A DNA stretch of 54,394 nt, taken from assembly GCA_900552675.1 (NCBI GenBank), contig USAI01000004.1, positions 1-54,394 of the forward strand. The letters are read 5' to 3'. A program made the translations under genes and the position numbers. The DNA is from an uncultured Prevotella sp. (GTDB lineage Bacteria > Bacteroidota > Bacteroidia > Bacteroidales > Bacteroidaceae). Below the pieces are notes generated by a model. The model was given only the letters and a program-made list of their open reading frames with translations. It was not told the DNA's origin and searched no databases. This document shows, in pieces, positions 1 through 6,798 of the stretch. Position 1 is the stretch's first letter, and each line of letters starts with the position of its first letter.

Positions 1-109
1 TAGTAACCATTGTCAGCTGTTCACTATCCTAATAGGTTTTCGGACAGCCTCCCCCGATTCTATTTATGGTTTGTATAATATTAAGCATTTCATATTTTGT
101 TAGATTATG

Positions 110-117
110 CAAAGATA
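110..117 (-). promoter_or_regulatory. Possible -7 box reading off the left edge
   Basis: The minus strand reads TATCTTTG, a match to the Bacteroidetes -7 consensus TAnnTTTG. It would drive a gene that lies beyond the left edge of the window. Nothing else supports it. Confidence 0.3.
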
Positions 118-147
118 ACAATAATTTTTCAGAACAAGACATTTTTA

Positions 148-1380
148 TTATTCTTTCCACCACCCATCCCCCACTCCGGCAATCGCCCTCGCCAGCTCGT
201 TCATCACGAGGCACACCTCGCGGTTGACGGCAAGGTCGCGGCAGTATTCGTAGTTCCAGGGCGAAATCTGCACGAGTCGGTTCTCGGCACAGGCATAGAA
301 GCTCTTGCCACTGGGCTTGTAGCGGTCGCCGAAACCATTGTCACACACCTCAATAACGGGCAGCTGCTCCATAAGCAACAGGCGCCCTATCTCGCGCTCC
401 TTAGGACTCACAAACGCCGAGACGATGACGGCACCTTCACGGGCGGCACGCAGTACAGCGTCACGCTGGCGCTCAAAGAAAGGAGCGTCAGAACGATGGC
501 AGACAAGAGGCAGCTTGCGCTCCGCAGACAGCAGGGCGCTGCAGCCGACATAAGAAAGGAGAGCCTTGGGAGAAGAGGCTGAGGGAGAGGCTGAGACAAT
601 AGCCGGCAGCATGGGGATACGCGGCAGGAGAGAACGGAGGATATGTTCGAGGCGGTCGGGGTTATGGGCATAGAAGCGGTCGGCGCGGAGGCCCCGGCGG
701 ATGGTGTCCAGCGTCCAGCCGCGTGCCGTGCACGAGCGATGGACGAGGAAGCGGTCGCGCAGCGTTCCCTTGATGAGGGCGCGGCGTGCCTGCTCACGGA
801 TGTAGCGCAGCTTCGTCTGCACCTGCTCCGGCGTGACAGCCTCCATGTCGTTGTAGCCGCGGACAAAGAGCGAAGGGCCACGGAAGGAGCACGTGTGGTC
901 CCGGTCGTACCAATCACGCGATGCATCGCGGTCGCTCTTGTTGGGGTCTTTCTTCATGTCCCGCCATTTGATATCCAGCGTGTCCCAATAATCGTGCGTA
1001 CAGGCGATCATAAAGCCATTGACCATACGCCCCAGATGCTTCCTGTTGCCGGGCAGCAATCGCAGCAATCCGTGGAAGTGGTCGGGCATGGCTTCGGCGG
1101 CTATTATCTCCACCTGCGGATGAAAACGGGGGACGGTCTGCCAGACCGCCATCACCTTACGGCCCAGCTCCGTGTATTCGCAAGCGGGAGCGTCAGGAGC
1201 GTCGTCGGGAGCGTCCGGACGTCCCGTTATGAAGCTGAGGATGGGAGCGTAATTGCGGGTGTTGAGAGTGATGAAGAAATAACCCTCGTAGTAGTTTGTG
1301 GTGGCGTTGCGCTTCAGGGCGGCAGGCAGAGCAGCGTCCTTCTGAGCTATCTTCGCCAGTTGTTCGGGAGTAAGAGGCAT
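148..1380 (-). CDS. REP-associated Y1 (HUH) transposase with DprA/SLOG-like C-terminal domain
   Basis: A 410-residue protein. Residues about 30-210 look like a REP-associated tyrosine transposase: the HUH pair is H101/H103 in MPDHFHGLL, and the likely nucleophile is Y193 in KLRYIREQ, at the place where RAYTs have YI..NP. Such enzymes cut and join single-stranded hairpin repeats. Residues about 275-400 form an additional domain with the pattern of a Rossmann-like DprA/SLOG fold (AAREGAVIVSAFVSPKE, then VIEVCDNGF, YKPSGKSFYACAENRLVQIS), although the DprA GG..GID signature is replaced. Stand-alone RAYTs are usually 150-250 residues, so this is a long, fused form. A TATCTTTG -7 box lies 20 bases upstream. 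REP-like repeats and a quasi-palindrome lie just upstream. The fold call for the C-terminal domain is inference. Confidence 0.8.
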   Translation of the reverse strand: MPLTPEQLAKIAQKDAALPAALKRNATTNYYEGYFFITLNTRNYAPILSFITGRPDAPDDAPDAPACEYTELGRKVMAVWQTVPRFHPQVEIIAAEAMPDHFHGLLRLLPGNRKHLGRMVNGFMIACTHDYWDTLDIKWRDMKKDPNKSDRDASRDWYDRDHTCSFRGPSLFVRGYNDMEAVTPEQVQTKLRYIREQARRALIKGTLRDRFLVHRSCTARGWTLDTIRRGLRADRFYAHNPDRLEHILRSLLPRIPMLPAIVSASPSASSPKALLSYVGCSALLSAERKLPLVCHRSDAPFFERQRDAVLRAAREGAVIVSAFVSPKEREIGRLLLMEQLPVIEVCDNGFGDRYKPSGKSFYACAENRLVQISPWNYEYCRDLAVNREVCLVMNELARAIAGVGDGWWKE

Positions 1381-1399
1381 GTTGCGTAGTTTTTATGGG

Positions 1400-1407
1400 C
1401 AAAGATA
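1400..1407 (-). promoter_or_regulatory. -7 promoter box of the Y1 transposase
   Basis: The minus strand reads TATCTTTG, matching TAnnTTTG. Transcription would start about a dozen bases before the ATG at 1380, so the transposase has its own promoter next to the palindromic region. Confidence 0.55.
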
Positions 1408-1413
1408 CTAAAA

Positions 1414-1598
1414 ATCTTGTCAAATTGTCATCTTGTCATCTTGTCATTTTCATTTCCGAAAGTCGGTCATTGGGCTCTATAGAATAATATATATTTTATA
1501 TATTATACTATAGGAGTCTGACAAGCCTTTTCTTTTCTTCATTTTGACCAAATGACCAAATGACCAAATGACAATCTTGAATTGTGAGTTTTGAATTT
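1414..1598. repeat. Quasi-palindromic region upstream of the transposase
   Basis: Left part: TTGTCA repeated at 8-base spacing (about 1426-1446). Right part: ACCAAATG repeated three times then ACAATCTTG (about 1546-1578). The two parts are roughly reverse complements. Between them, 1478-1514 is a near-perfect hairpin with CTATAG at one end, CTATAG at the other and an alternating AT core. Dyad-rich DNA next to a RAYT fits a substrate or end of the element, but that role is inference. Confidence 0.5.
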
Positions 1599-1750
1599 TG
1601 AGTTTTGAATTATTCTCGGCTTCGCCTTCGATTTTGAATTATCCAATTTTGAATTATATAAGCAGCGAAAATCAAAAATTGATAAAATTCAAAATGCGCG
1701 GAGCGCACAATTCCTAATTCAAAATTCAAACTCAAAATTCGCTTGCGCAG
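1571..1750. repeat. REP-like intergenic repeat, copy 1
   Basis: The stretch is made of TTTTGAATT/TTTGAGTT words interrupted by GC-rich mini-palindromes (CTCGGCTTCGCCTTC at about 1615, ATGCGCGGAGCGCAC at about 1694). The same ordered modules occur in reverse orientation at 3086-3186. With 1381-1877 it fills the space before the HU genes; no ORF here is credible. Confidence 0.65.
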
Positions 1751-1825
1751 CGCAACTTTGCAAGCGCCAGGGGACAATTTTTCATGCCGTGGGGGACAAC
1801 TATTGCATCTGACGGGCAAAAGCCG

Positions 1826-1833
1826 TAACTTTG
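1826..1833 (+). promoter_or_regulatory. -7 promoter box of the HU-like operon
   Basis: TAACTTTG matches TAnnTTTG, with a TTG about 20 bases upstream as the -33 element. The first HU gene starts 45 bases downstream. Confidence 0.55.
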
Positions 1834-1877
1834 CAGCATAACCAGAATGTCTAACCAATAAACACACACAGAAACAC

Positions 1878-2321
1878 ATGATTCAGTACGCAATTTACCA
1901 AAGCAAGGCGAACAACTACACCAAGGGCAAGTTCTACGCCCGCGCCATCCACACCGACATCGTCGACCTCGAAGGCATCGCCGAACACATGTGCCGCCAC
2001 AACTGCTCCTACTCGAAGGGCCAGATCATCGGTCTGCTGGACGACATGGTGGGATGCATCCGAGAGATCTGCCTTGACGGCAACGCCGTGAAGCTCCCCG
2101 ACTTCGCCATCTTCAAGCCCGGCATCCGCACCAAGGGAGCCAAGACCGCAAAGGACTTCACCGCCACCGAGAACGTCCTGCGAACCTACATCAAGATTAT
2201 CCCAACGGGAGCGATGCACCTGAAGAACGGCTACAACTACGCTGGCGACGTGAAGTTCAAGCGAGTGAAGCTGTACGACAAGGACAAGGCACACAACACG
2301 AACACAGAGAACAACGTATAA
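1878..2321 (+). CDS. HU-like DNA-binding protein (HU-HIG type), first of a pair
   Basis: This 147-residue protein has the HU-related fold seen in Bacteroidales HU-HIG families: an N-terminal beta region (YAIYQSKANNYTKGKFYARA), helices covering SKGQIIGLLDDMVGCIREICLDG, then a short KLPDFAIFKPGIRTKGAK hairpin like the beta arm of HU. It should bind DNA, probably as a dimer, but specificity cannot be read from sequence. The C-terminus is a charged tail. It is followed 37 bases later by a diverged paralogue and then by a small membrane protein; all three probably share the promoter at 1826. GC content is higher than in genes beyond 12 kb. No function beyond DNA binding is claimed. Confidence 0.85.
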   Translation: MIQYAIYQSKANNYTKGKFYARAIHTDIVDLEGIAEHMCRHNCSYSKGQIIGLLDDMVGCIREICLDGNAVKLPDFAIFKPGIRTKGAKTAKDFTATENVLRTYIKIIPTGAMHLKNGYNYAGDVKFKRVKLYDKDKAHNTNTENNV

Positions 2322-2358
2322 ACCAAACAAACCGTTAACCCATAAAAACACACAGACT

Positions 2359-2802
2359 ATGGCAATAGAATACAAAATCTACAAGAGCAACATCAACAAC
2401 GGCACCAAGGGCAAGTTCTACGGACGCGTCACCTACAACGAGATGTACGACCTCCCGAAGCTGGCAGCCTACATGGCATCACACAACACCTCGTTCTCAC
2501 GCGGCCAGATCCTCGCCATCCTCACGGACATCGTCAAGTGCATACGCGAGCTGCTGATAGACAGCAAGAAGGTGAGGCTGGACAACCTCGGCATCTTCCA
2601 TGTCTCCATCCGCTCGAAGGGAGCGAAGACCTTTGAGGAATTCGTCGCTGCGGATAACATCCTCGGACTGCACTTCCGCTGCCTCGGCGTAGGCGAGTCG
2701 TCACGCGACAACTTCCAGCGTCTGGCACGCATAAGAGAGGCAAGTCAGCACAAGTGGGGAGTGGAGAAAAAGACTGGCGAACAAGAGACACCTAAGCCTT
2801 AG
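2359..2802 (+). CDS. HU-like DNA-binding protein (HU-HIG type), second of a pair
   Basis: This is a 147-residue paralogue of the preceding gene, with the same architecture: EYKIYKSNINNGTKGKFYGR at the N-terminus, SRGQILAILTDIVKCIRELL helices and RLDNLGIFHVSIRSKGAK at the beta arm. Shared landmarks (TKGKFY, RGQI, IRSKGAK/IRTKGAK) show tandem duplication. The tail, roughly residues 115-147, is divergent and basic (KWGVEKKTGEQETPKP). Both members of the pair are exactly 147 residues long. They probably act on nucleoid structure together, which is inference. Confidence 0.85.
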   Translation: MAIEYKIYKSNINNGTKGKFYGRVTYNEMYDLPKLAAYMASHNTSFSRGQILAILTDIVKCIRELLIDSKKVRLDNLGIFHVSIRSKGAKTFEEFVAADNILGLHFRCLGVGESSRDNFQRLARIREASQHKWGVEKKTGEQETPKP

Positions 2803-2837
2803 GCTAATCTGACAACCATGAAAAACACACATTTACC

Positions 2838-3086
2838 ATGAAAAAGGAAACAAGAGAGAACCTTCAGGTGGGCTCGGCGCTCGGAATGCTGGCGCTCGGA
2901 ATGGCGCTTACGGTGGCTGGCTTCATCGTATCGCCGCTGGGCGAGATTCACGAAAGCGTGCTGGGACTGTTCGCCGAATGCCTGATTTACGCAGGAAGCA
3001 TCTTCGGAGTGGCAATCTACGCCCACAACAAGTACGCCGAAATAAAGACGTACGTGGAGAATAGAATGCCTGCTTCGCAGAATTAG
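2838..3086 (+). CDS. Small membrane protein following the HU pair
   Basis: An 82-residue protein with two hydrophobic segments, roughly residues 12-33 (VGSALGMLALGMALTVAGFI) and 46-64 (ECLIYAGSIFGVAIYA), separated by a short loop (SPLGEIHESVLG), and ending in a polar tail. It starts with MKKETRENL, so the N-terminus is probably cytoplasmic. It lies 35 bases after the second HU gene and so probably belongs to the same transcript. I do not recognise a named family. It ends just as the second REP-like repeat begins. Confidence 0.7.
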   Translation: MKKETRENLQVGSALGMLALGMALTVAGFIVSPLGEIHESVLGLFAECLIYAGSIFGVAIYAHNKYAEIKTYVENRMPASQN

Positions 3087-3186
3087 GAGTTTTGAGTTTT
3101 GAGTTTTTGAATTGTACGCTTTGCGCATTTTGAAGGCGAAGCCGAGAATAATTCAAAATTCCTAATTCAAAACTCAAAATTTTTTT
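3086..3186. repeat. REP-like intergenic repeat, copy 2 (inverted relative to copy 1)
   Basis: The reverse complement of this stretch contains GAATTATTCTCGGCTTCGCC followed by TTCAAAATGCGC.AAGCG.ACAATTC, matching the module order of the 1571-1750 repeat. The two copies face each other across the HU-HU-membrane gene module. Confidence 0.65.
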
Positions 3187-3187
3187 G

Positions 3188-3195
3188 TACCTTCG
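3188..3195 (+). promoter_or_regulatory. Possible -7 box for greA
   Basis: TACCTTCG is one base off TAnnTTTG, at the right distance (about 30 bases) from the greA start. It lies at the very edge of the repeat, so the repeat may have been placed just upstream of this promoter. Confidence 0.4.
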
Positions 3196-3224
3196 CCGAC
3201 TAAAAAACATAACAGCATACTTTT

Positions 3225-3689
3225 ATGGAATATATGTCACAGGAGGGCTACGACAAGATAGTGGCCGAGCTTCGCCAGTTGGAATTAGAGGAACTGCCGC
3301 AGGTGCGCGACGCCATTGCGGAGGCACGCGACAAGGGTGACCTGAGCGAGAACTTCGAATATCATGCCGCCAAGCGCGAGCAGGGACGCATCATGGGCCG
3401 CATACGCTTCATGCACAAGGTGCTGGAGAACGCACGCGTCATCGACAAGAGCCGGCTCAACACGGACAGCGTGGGGCTGCTCAGCAAGGTGGAGATAACG
3501 AACACGGCCAACAACCGCCGCATGCAGTATACCATCGTCAGCCCGCACGAGGCAAACCTCGCCGAAGGCAAGCTCTCCATAAAGTCGCCCATCGCCCACG
3601 CCATGCTAAACAAGAAGGCTGGCGACACGGTGGAGGTGACGGTCCCGGCAGGAAAGCTAAGCCTGAGAATAGAAAGCGTCTCGCTGTAA
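3225..3689 (+). CDS. greA: Transcription elongation factor GreA
   Basis: This 154-residue protein has the full family length. Residues 1-75 form the antiparallel coiled coil that enters the RNA polymerase secondary channel. Its tip carries the acidic residues in DKGDLSENFEYHAAK, which coordinate the catalytic metal for cleavage of backtracked RNA. The C-terminal FKBP-like globular domain covers about 80-154, with SPIAHAMLNKKAGDTVEV. It rescues stalled polymerase. Its neighbour queC starts 27 bases downstream, so the two are probably cotranscribed. Confidence 0.96.
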   Translation: MEYMSQEGYDKIVAELRQLELEELPQVRDAIAEARDKGDLSENFEYHAAKREQGRIMGRIRFMHKVLENARVIDKSRLNTDSVGLLSKVEITNTANNRRMQYTIVSPHEANLAEGKLSIKSPIAHAMLNKKAGDTVEVTVPAGKLSLRIESVSL

Positions 3690-3716
3690 GGAGAACAAAA
3701 AAAACAAATTCAAAAT

Positions 3717-4373
3717 ATGAAGAATGCAGCTATAATTGTGAGCGGGGGAATGGACAGCATCACCCTGCTCTATGAACACAAGGACGAGATAGCCGTGGGC
3801 ATTTCCTTCGACTATGGCAGCAACCACAACGCACGCGAGATACCCTTCGCCAAGATGCATTGCGAACGGCTGGGCATCAAGCACATCACCATCCCACTGG
3901 ACTTCATGCACCAGTACTTCAAGTCGAGCCTCCTCACCGGAGCCGACACCATACCTGAGGGACACTACGAGGACGAGAACATGAAGTCAACCGTCGTGCC
4001 CTTCCGTAACGGCATAATGCTCGCCATCGCCGTGGGCATCGCCGAGAGCAACGGCCTGACCGAGGTGTTCATCGCCAACCACGGAGGCGACCACGCCATC
4101 TATCCCGACTGCCGTCAGGACTTCATCACAGCCATCGATGCGGCGGCTCAGGCGGGCACATACGTCGGCGTAAGGATTGTGGCACCCTACACCTCCATCA
4201 CCAAGGCAGACATCGCACGCATCGGAAAGCGCCTCGGCATCGACTACGCCGAGACATGGAGCTGCTACAAGGGCGGCGAGAAGCATTGCGGAAAGTGCGG
4301 CACCTGCGTGGAGCGAAAAGAGGCACTCGCCGAAGCAGGCATAGAAGACACCACTATTTACGAAACAAAATAG
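3717..4373 (+). CDS. queC: 7-cyano-7-deazaguanine (preQ0) synthase QueC
   Basis: QueC converts 7-carboxy-7-deazaguanine to preQ0 with ATP and ammonia, in the queuosine pathway. The PP-loop motif SGGMDS is at residues 9-14. Four zinc-binding cysteines are in place at C183, C191, C194 and C197 (SC...HCGKCGTC). Length (218) is normal. No other queuosine gene is next to it; it follows greA closely and precedes a promoter for pgk. Confidence 0.95.
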   Translation: MKNAAIIVSGGMDSITLLYEHKDEIAVGISFDYGSNHNAREIPFAKMHCERLGIKHITIPLDFMHQYFKSSLLTGADTIPEGHYEDENMKSTVVPFRNGIMLAIAVGIAESNGLTEVFIANHGGDHAIYPDCRQDFITAIDAAAQAGTYVGVRIVAPYTSITKADIARIGKRLGIDYAETWSCYKGGEKHCGKCGTCVERKEALAEAGIEDTTIYETK

Positions 4374-4405
4374 CAGAAAAATGTTGATATAAGATTTATT
4401 TTTAG

Positions 4406-4413
4406 TAAATTTG
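4406..4413 (+). promoter_or_regulatory. -7 promoter box of pgk
   Basis: TAAATTTG matches TAnnTTTG exactly, and GTTG about 20 bases upstream (4383-4386) can be the -33 element. It leaves an untranslated leader of about 70 bases. Confidence 0.6.
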
Positions 4414-4492
4414 CGGTCGAAACAGAGAAATCGTTACAGACACGAAGAATAAGAAAGAATCTTATTTCAACATTATATAAATATTTGAAAAA

Positions 4493-5740
4493 ATGAAAAT
4501 CGAAGATTTCAACTTTGCCGGCAAAAAGGCAATCGTACGTGTAGACTTCAACGTACCATTGGACGAGAACGGAAACGTTACTGACGACACCCGTATCCGC
4601 GGTGCCCTCCCCACACTCAAGAAGGTGCTCGCTGACGGTGGCGCCCTCATCATGATGAGCCACATGGGCAAGCCCAAGGGCAAGGTGAACGAGAAGCTCT
4701 CTCTGAGCCAGATCGTCCCCAACGTATCAAAGGCCCTCGGCGTAGAGGTGAAGTTCGCCAAGGATTGCGGCAACGCTTCTGAGGAGGCTGCTGCCCTCAA
4801 GCCGGGCGAGGCACTTCTTCTGGAGAACCTCCGCTTCTATCCTGAGGAGGAAGGCAAGCCGGTAGGCGTAGAGAAGGGCACACCCGAGTATGACGCTGCA
4901 AAGAAGGAAATGAAGGGCCGCCAGCAGGAGTTTGCCAAGAAGCTCGCTTCTTACGCTGACTGCTACGTAATGGACGCATTCGGAACAGCTCACCGCAAGC
5001 ACGCTTCTACAGCCGTTATCGACGAGTACTTCGACAAGGACCACAAGATGCTGGGCTACCTCATGGAGAAGGAGGTAAAAGCCGTTGACGCAGTTCTCGG
5101 CAACATCAAGCGCCCGTTCACAGCCATCATGGGCGGCTCGAAGGTTTCTACAAAGATCGGCATCATCGAGAACCTCCTCACAAAGGTGGACAACCTCATC
5201 CTCTGCGGCGGCATGACATACACATTCGCCAAGGCTCAGGGCGGCAAGATCGGCCTCTCTATCTGCGAGGACGACAAGCTGGACGTAGCTCTCGACGTTA
5301 TCAAGAAGGCCAAGGAGAACGGCGTGAACCTCGTTCTCGGTACTGACTCGGTTTGCGGCGACGCTTTCAAGAACGACTGCAACACTCAGATCTGCCCGTC
5401 TAACGACATTCCCGAGGGTTGGGAAGGCATGGACGCAGGTCCTCAGACACGCGAGCTCTTCGCCAACGCCATCAAGGGCGCAAAGACCATCCTCTGGAAC
5501 GGTCCTGCAGGCGTATTCGAGTTCGACAACTTCGCAGGTGGCTCAAAGGCTATCGCTGAGGCCATCGCTGAGGCTACAAAGAACGGCGCATTCTCACTCA
5601 TCGGTGGTGGCGACTCTGTAGCTTGCATCAACAAGTTCGGCTTGGCTGATCAGGTTTCGTACATCTCAACTGGTGGTGGCGCTCTCCTCGAGGCTATCGA
5701 GGGCAAGGTGCTCCCGGGCGTTGCAGCTATCGAGGCTTAA
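4493..5740 (+). CDS. pgk: Phosphoglycerate kinase
   Basis: Glycolytic kinase interconverting 1,3-bisphosphoglycerate plus ADP and 3-phosphoglycerate plus ATP, in the cytosol. Signature regions are all present: RVDFNVPLDENGNVTDDTRI near residue 20 (substrate side), GGSKVSTKIGIIENL mid-protein, WNGPAGVFEFDNFAGG and GGGDSVA in the nucleotide domain, and STGGGALLEAIEGKVLPG at the C-terminus. The length of 415 is normal. Codon use is strongly biased, as expected for a highly expressed gene. It has its own promoter and a downstream hairpin terminator, so it is probably monocistronic. Confidence 0.98.
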   Translation: MKIEDFNFAGKKAIVRVDFNVPLDENGNVTDDTRIRGALPTLKKVLADGGALIMMSHMGKPKGKVNEKLSLSQIVPNVSKALGVEVKFAKDCGNASEEAAALKPGEALLLENLRFYPEEEGKPVGVEKGTPEYDAAKKEMKGRQQEFAKKLASYADCYVMDAFGTAHRKHASTAVIDEYFDKDHKMLGYLMEKEVKAVDAVLGNIKRPFTAIMGGSKVSTKIGIIENLLTKVDNLILCGGMTYTFAKAQGGKIGLSICEDDKLDVALDVIKKAKENGVNLVLGTDSVCGDAFKNDCNTQICPSNDIPEGWEGMDAGPQTRELFANAIKGAKTILWNGPAGVFEFDNFAGGSKAIAEAIAEATKNGAFSLIGGGDSVACINKFGLADQVSYISTGGGALLEAIEGKVLPGVAAIEA

Positions 5741-5784
5741 TCTTCGCTGACACGGCGTGCTGACTTTCAGCACAACCAAATAAC

Positions 5785-5827
5785 AAAAGCAAATCCTTAT
5801 ATATATAATGTATAGGGGTTTGCTTTT
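5785..5827 (+). terminator. Intrinsic terminator after pgk
   Basis: AAAAGCAAATCC at 5785-5796 pairs with GGGGTTTGCTTTT at 5815-5827, followed by more T residues. The loop is AT-rich. It separates pgk from the inverted-repeat element that begins 20 bases later. Confidence 0.7.
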
Positions 5828-5881
5828 TTCGTTTGCTCTGGTATATTGGCAGGGCTTTGACAAAAACCTTTATCCACATAT

Positions 5882-6004
5882 CCGATTATGGGCGCAAACC
5901 CTATCGGTTTAACTGAAGGGCTTTACATTAGGTCTTACGAGAACAAGTTCTCGACAACCTAACGTAAAGCCCTTCAGTTGTGCAAAGCACGCGCCCAAAA
6001 TCGG
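5882..6004. repeat. Left hairpin arm of the inverted-repeat element
   Basis: Base: CCGATTATGGGCGC (5882-5895) pairs with 5991-6004, one mismatch. Middle: 5911-5933 pairs with 5957-5979 over 23 bp with one mismatch (AACTGAAGGGCTTTAC side). Tip: CGAGAAC (5938-5944) pairs with GTTCTCG (5947-5953). Confidence 0.8.
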
Positions 6005-6155
6005 AAAAACCTATAAAAACACAAGAACAGGAAGGATATATAAAAACAAAAAAACAAGGAATACAACAATAATTAGCATTAGCTTTTCTCCTAACTTTTA
6101 GTTTGACGTATTCACAATTTGTGCACCCTCGCCGGATTGTGTTTTGTTTGTTTTT

Positions 6156-6285
6156 CCTTTTATGGGCATAGTGATGCTTTGGCATCACTCATGATATCAT
6201 TTGGGTGATGGATGTCGAGAGCTTGCTCTCGTAAATCCCATTACACAAATGATATTATGAACCCGAAGGGTATGCCCATAAAAGG
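6156..6285. repeat. Right hairpin arm of the inverted-repeat element
   Basis: Base: CCTTTTATGGGCATA (6156-6170) pairs perfectly with 6271-6285. A side hairpin AGTGATGC/GCATCACT lies at 6170-6189. Middle: CATGATATCATTT (6190-6202) pairs with 6247-6259. Tip: CGAGAGC (6216-6222) pairs with GCTCTCG (6225-6231). Base and tip resemble those of the left arm. Confidence 0.8.
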
Positions 6286-6402
6286 ACATGTGGATAAAGG
6301 TTTTTGTAAAAGCCCTGCCTACAACAGGAGCGACAGACTATAAAAAAAGTTAAATATTGGGTTAACTATTGGGGAGGGTATGTTGTTTCAATAAAAAAGT
6401 TG

Positions 6403-6410
6403 TACCTTTG
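6403..6410 (+). promoter_or_regulatory. -7 promoter box of the rpsF operon
   Basis: TACCTTTG matches TAnnTTTG exactly, with GTTG at 6382-6385 as the -33 element. The leader to the rpsF ATG is about 37 bases. The remaining bases from 5741 to 6453 outside the terminator and the structured element show nothing else. Confidence 0.7.
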
Positions 6411-6453
6411 CACCCGCAATTTTGCAAAGTATTTTATTAATTTATCACAAACA

Positions 6454-6795
6454 ATGAATCGATACGAAACCGTTTTCATTTTGACTCCCGTTTTGTCTGA
6501 TGAACAGATGAAGGAAGCGGTCGCTAAGTTCAAGAAGCTCCTCACCGACAACGGTGCTGAGATTGTGAACGAAGAGACATGGGGACTCAAGAAGATGGCT
6601 TATGCTATCCAGAAGAAGTCTACAGGATTCTATTGCCTGTTGGAGTTCCAGGCTGAGCCCACAATTGTAAAGACACTCGAGACCGGCTATCGCCGTGACG
6701 AGAAGGTCATCCGTCACATGACAGTTAAGCTCGACAAGTATGCTGCACAGTATGCTGAGAAGAGACGTAACAAATTTGCAAACAAGGAGGCTTAA
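6454..6795 (+). CDS. rpsF: 30S ribosomal protein bS6
   Basis: First gene of the bS6-bS18-bL9 operon. The start at 6454 gives MNRYETVFILTPVLSDEQ, the usual bS6 N-terminus; an in-frame ATG at 6400 would lie upstream of the predicted transcription start and is rejected. It has 113 residues with the ferredoxin-like fold elements, including EEWGLKKMAYAI-like (ETWGLKKMAYAIQKK) and RRDEKVIRHMTVKL. bS6 binds bS18 on the 30S platform. In Bacteroidetes, bS6, bS18 and bS21 are reported to cover the anti-Shine-Dalgarno end of 16S rRNA, which is relevant to the ribosome-binding sites that follow. Confidence 0.97.
   Translation: MNRYETVFILTPVLSDEQMKEAVAKFKKLLTDNGAEIVNEETWGLKKMAYAIQKKSTGFYCLLEFQAEPTIVKTLETGYRRDEKVIRHMTVKLDKYAAQYAEKRRNKFANKEA
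6784..6790 (+). promoter_or_regulatory. Strong Shine-Dalgarno site of rpsR
   Basis: AAGGAGG ends 8 bases before the rpsR ATG. It overlaps the last codons of rpsF (Lys-Glu-Ala). Most genes in this window have no such site. Confidence 0.7.
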
Positions 6796-6798
6796 ATT

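Larger units (their letters stand above)
5848..6319. repeat. 472-bp inverted-repeat-bounded structured element
   Basis: The ends, 5848-5879 and 6288-6319, are 32-bp inverted repeats with one mismatch (they start GGCAGGGCTTT and run through AAAACCTTTATCCACAT). Inside are two long nested hairpin arms (5882-6004 and 6156-6285) joined by an AT-rich middle. No credible ORF is present. Both end repeats include TTATCCACA, the sequence of a perfect DnaA box, in opposite orientations. The whole could be a miniature mobile element or a large structured RNA; sequence alone does not decide. Confidence 0.75.

Noticed and set aside
29..214. 61-residue minus-strand ORF at the left edge
   Set aside because: It overlaps the 3' end of the transposase gene and has no supporting feature.
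643..1389. 248-residue plus-strand ORF opposite the transposase
   Set aside because: It is a shadow of the GC-rich transposase gene; the minus-strand frame has the HUH motif and a promoter.
1610..1879. 89-residue minus-strand ORF in the gap before the HU genes
   Set aside because: It is made of the REP-like repeat read through, and overlaps the HU promoter.
5928..6188. 86-residue minus-strand ORF within the inverted-repeat element
   Set aside because: It spans the left hairpin arm and the AT-rich middle, has no promoter or family resemblance, and its sequence is dictated by the repeats.
6406..6429. Possible S6:S18-binding leader hairpin before rpsF (CTTTGCA/TGCAAAG around CCCGCAATTT)
   Set aside because: The left arm overlaps the -7 box at 6403-6410, so it would not be in the transcript.
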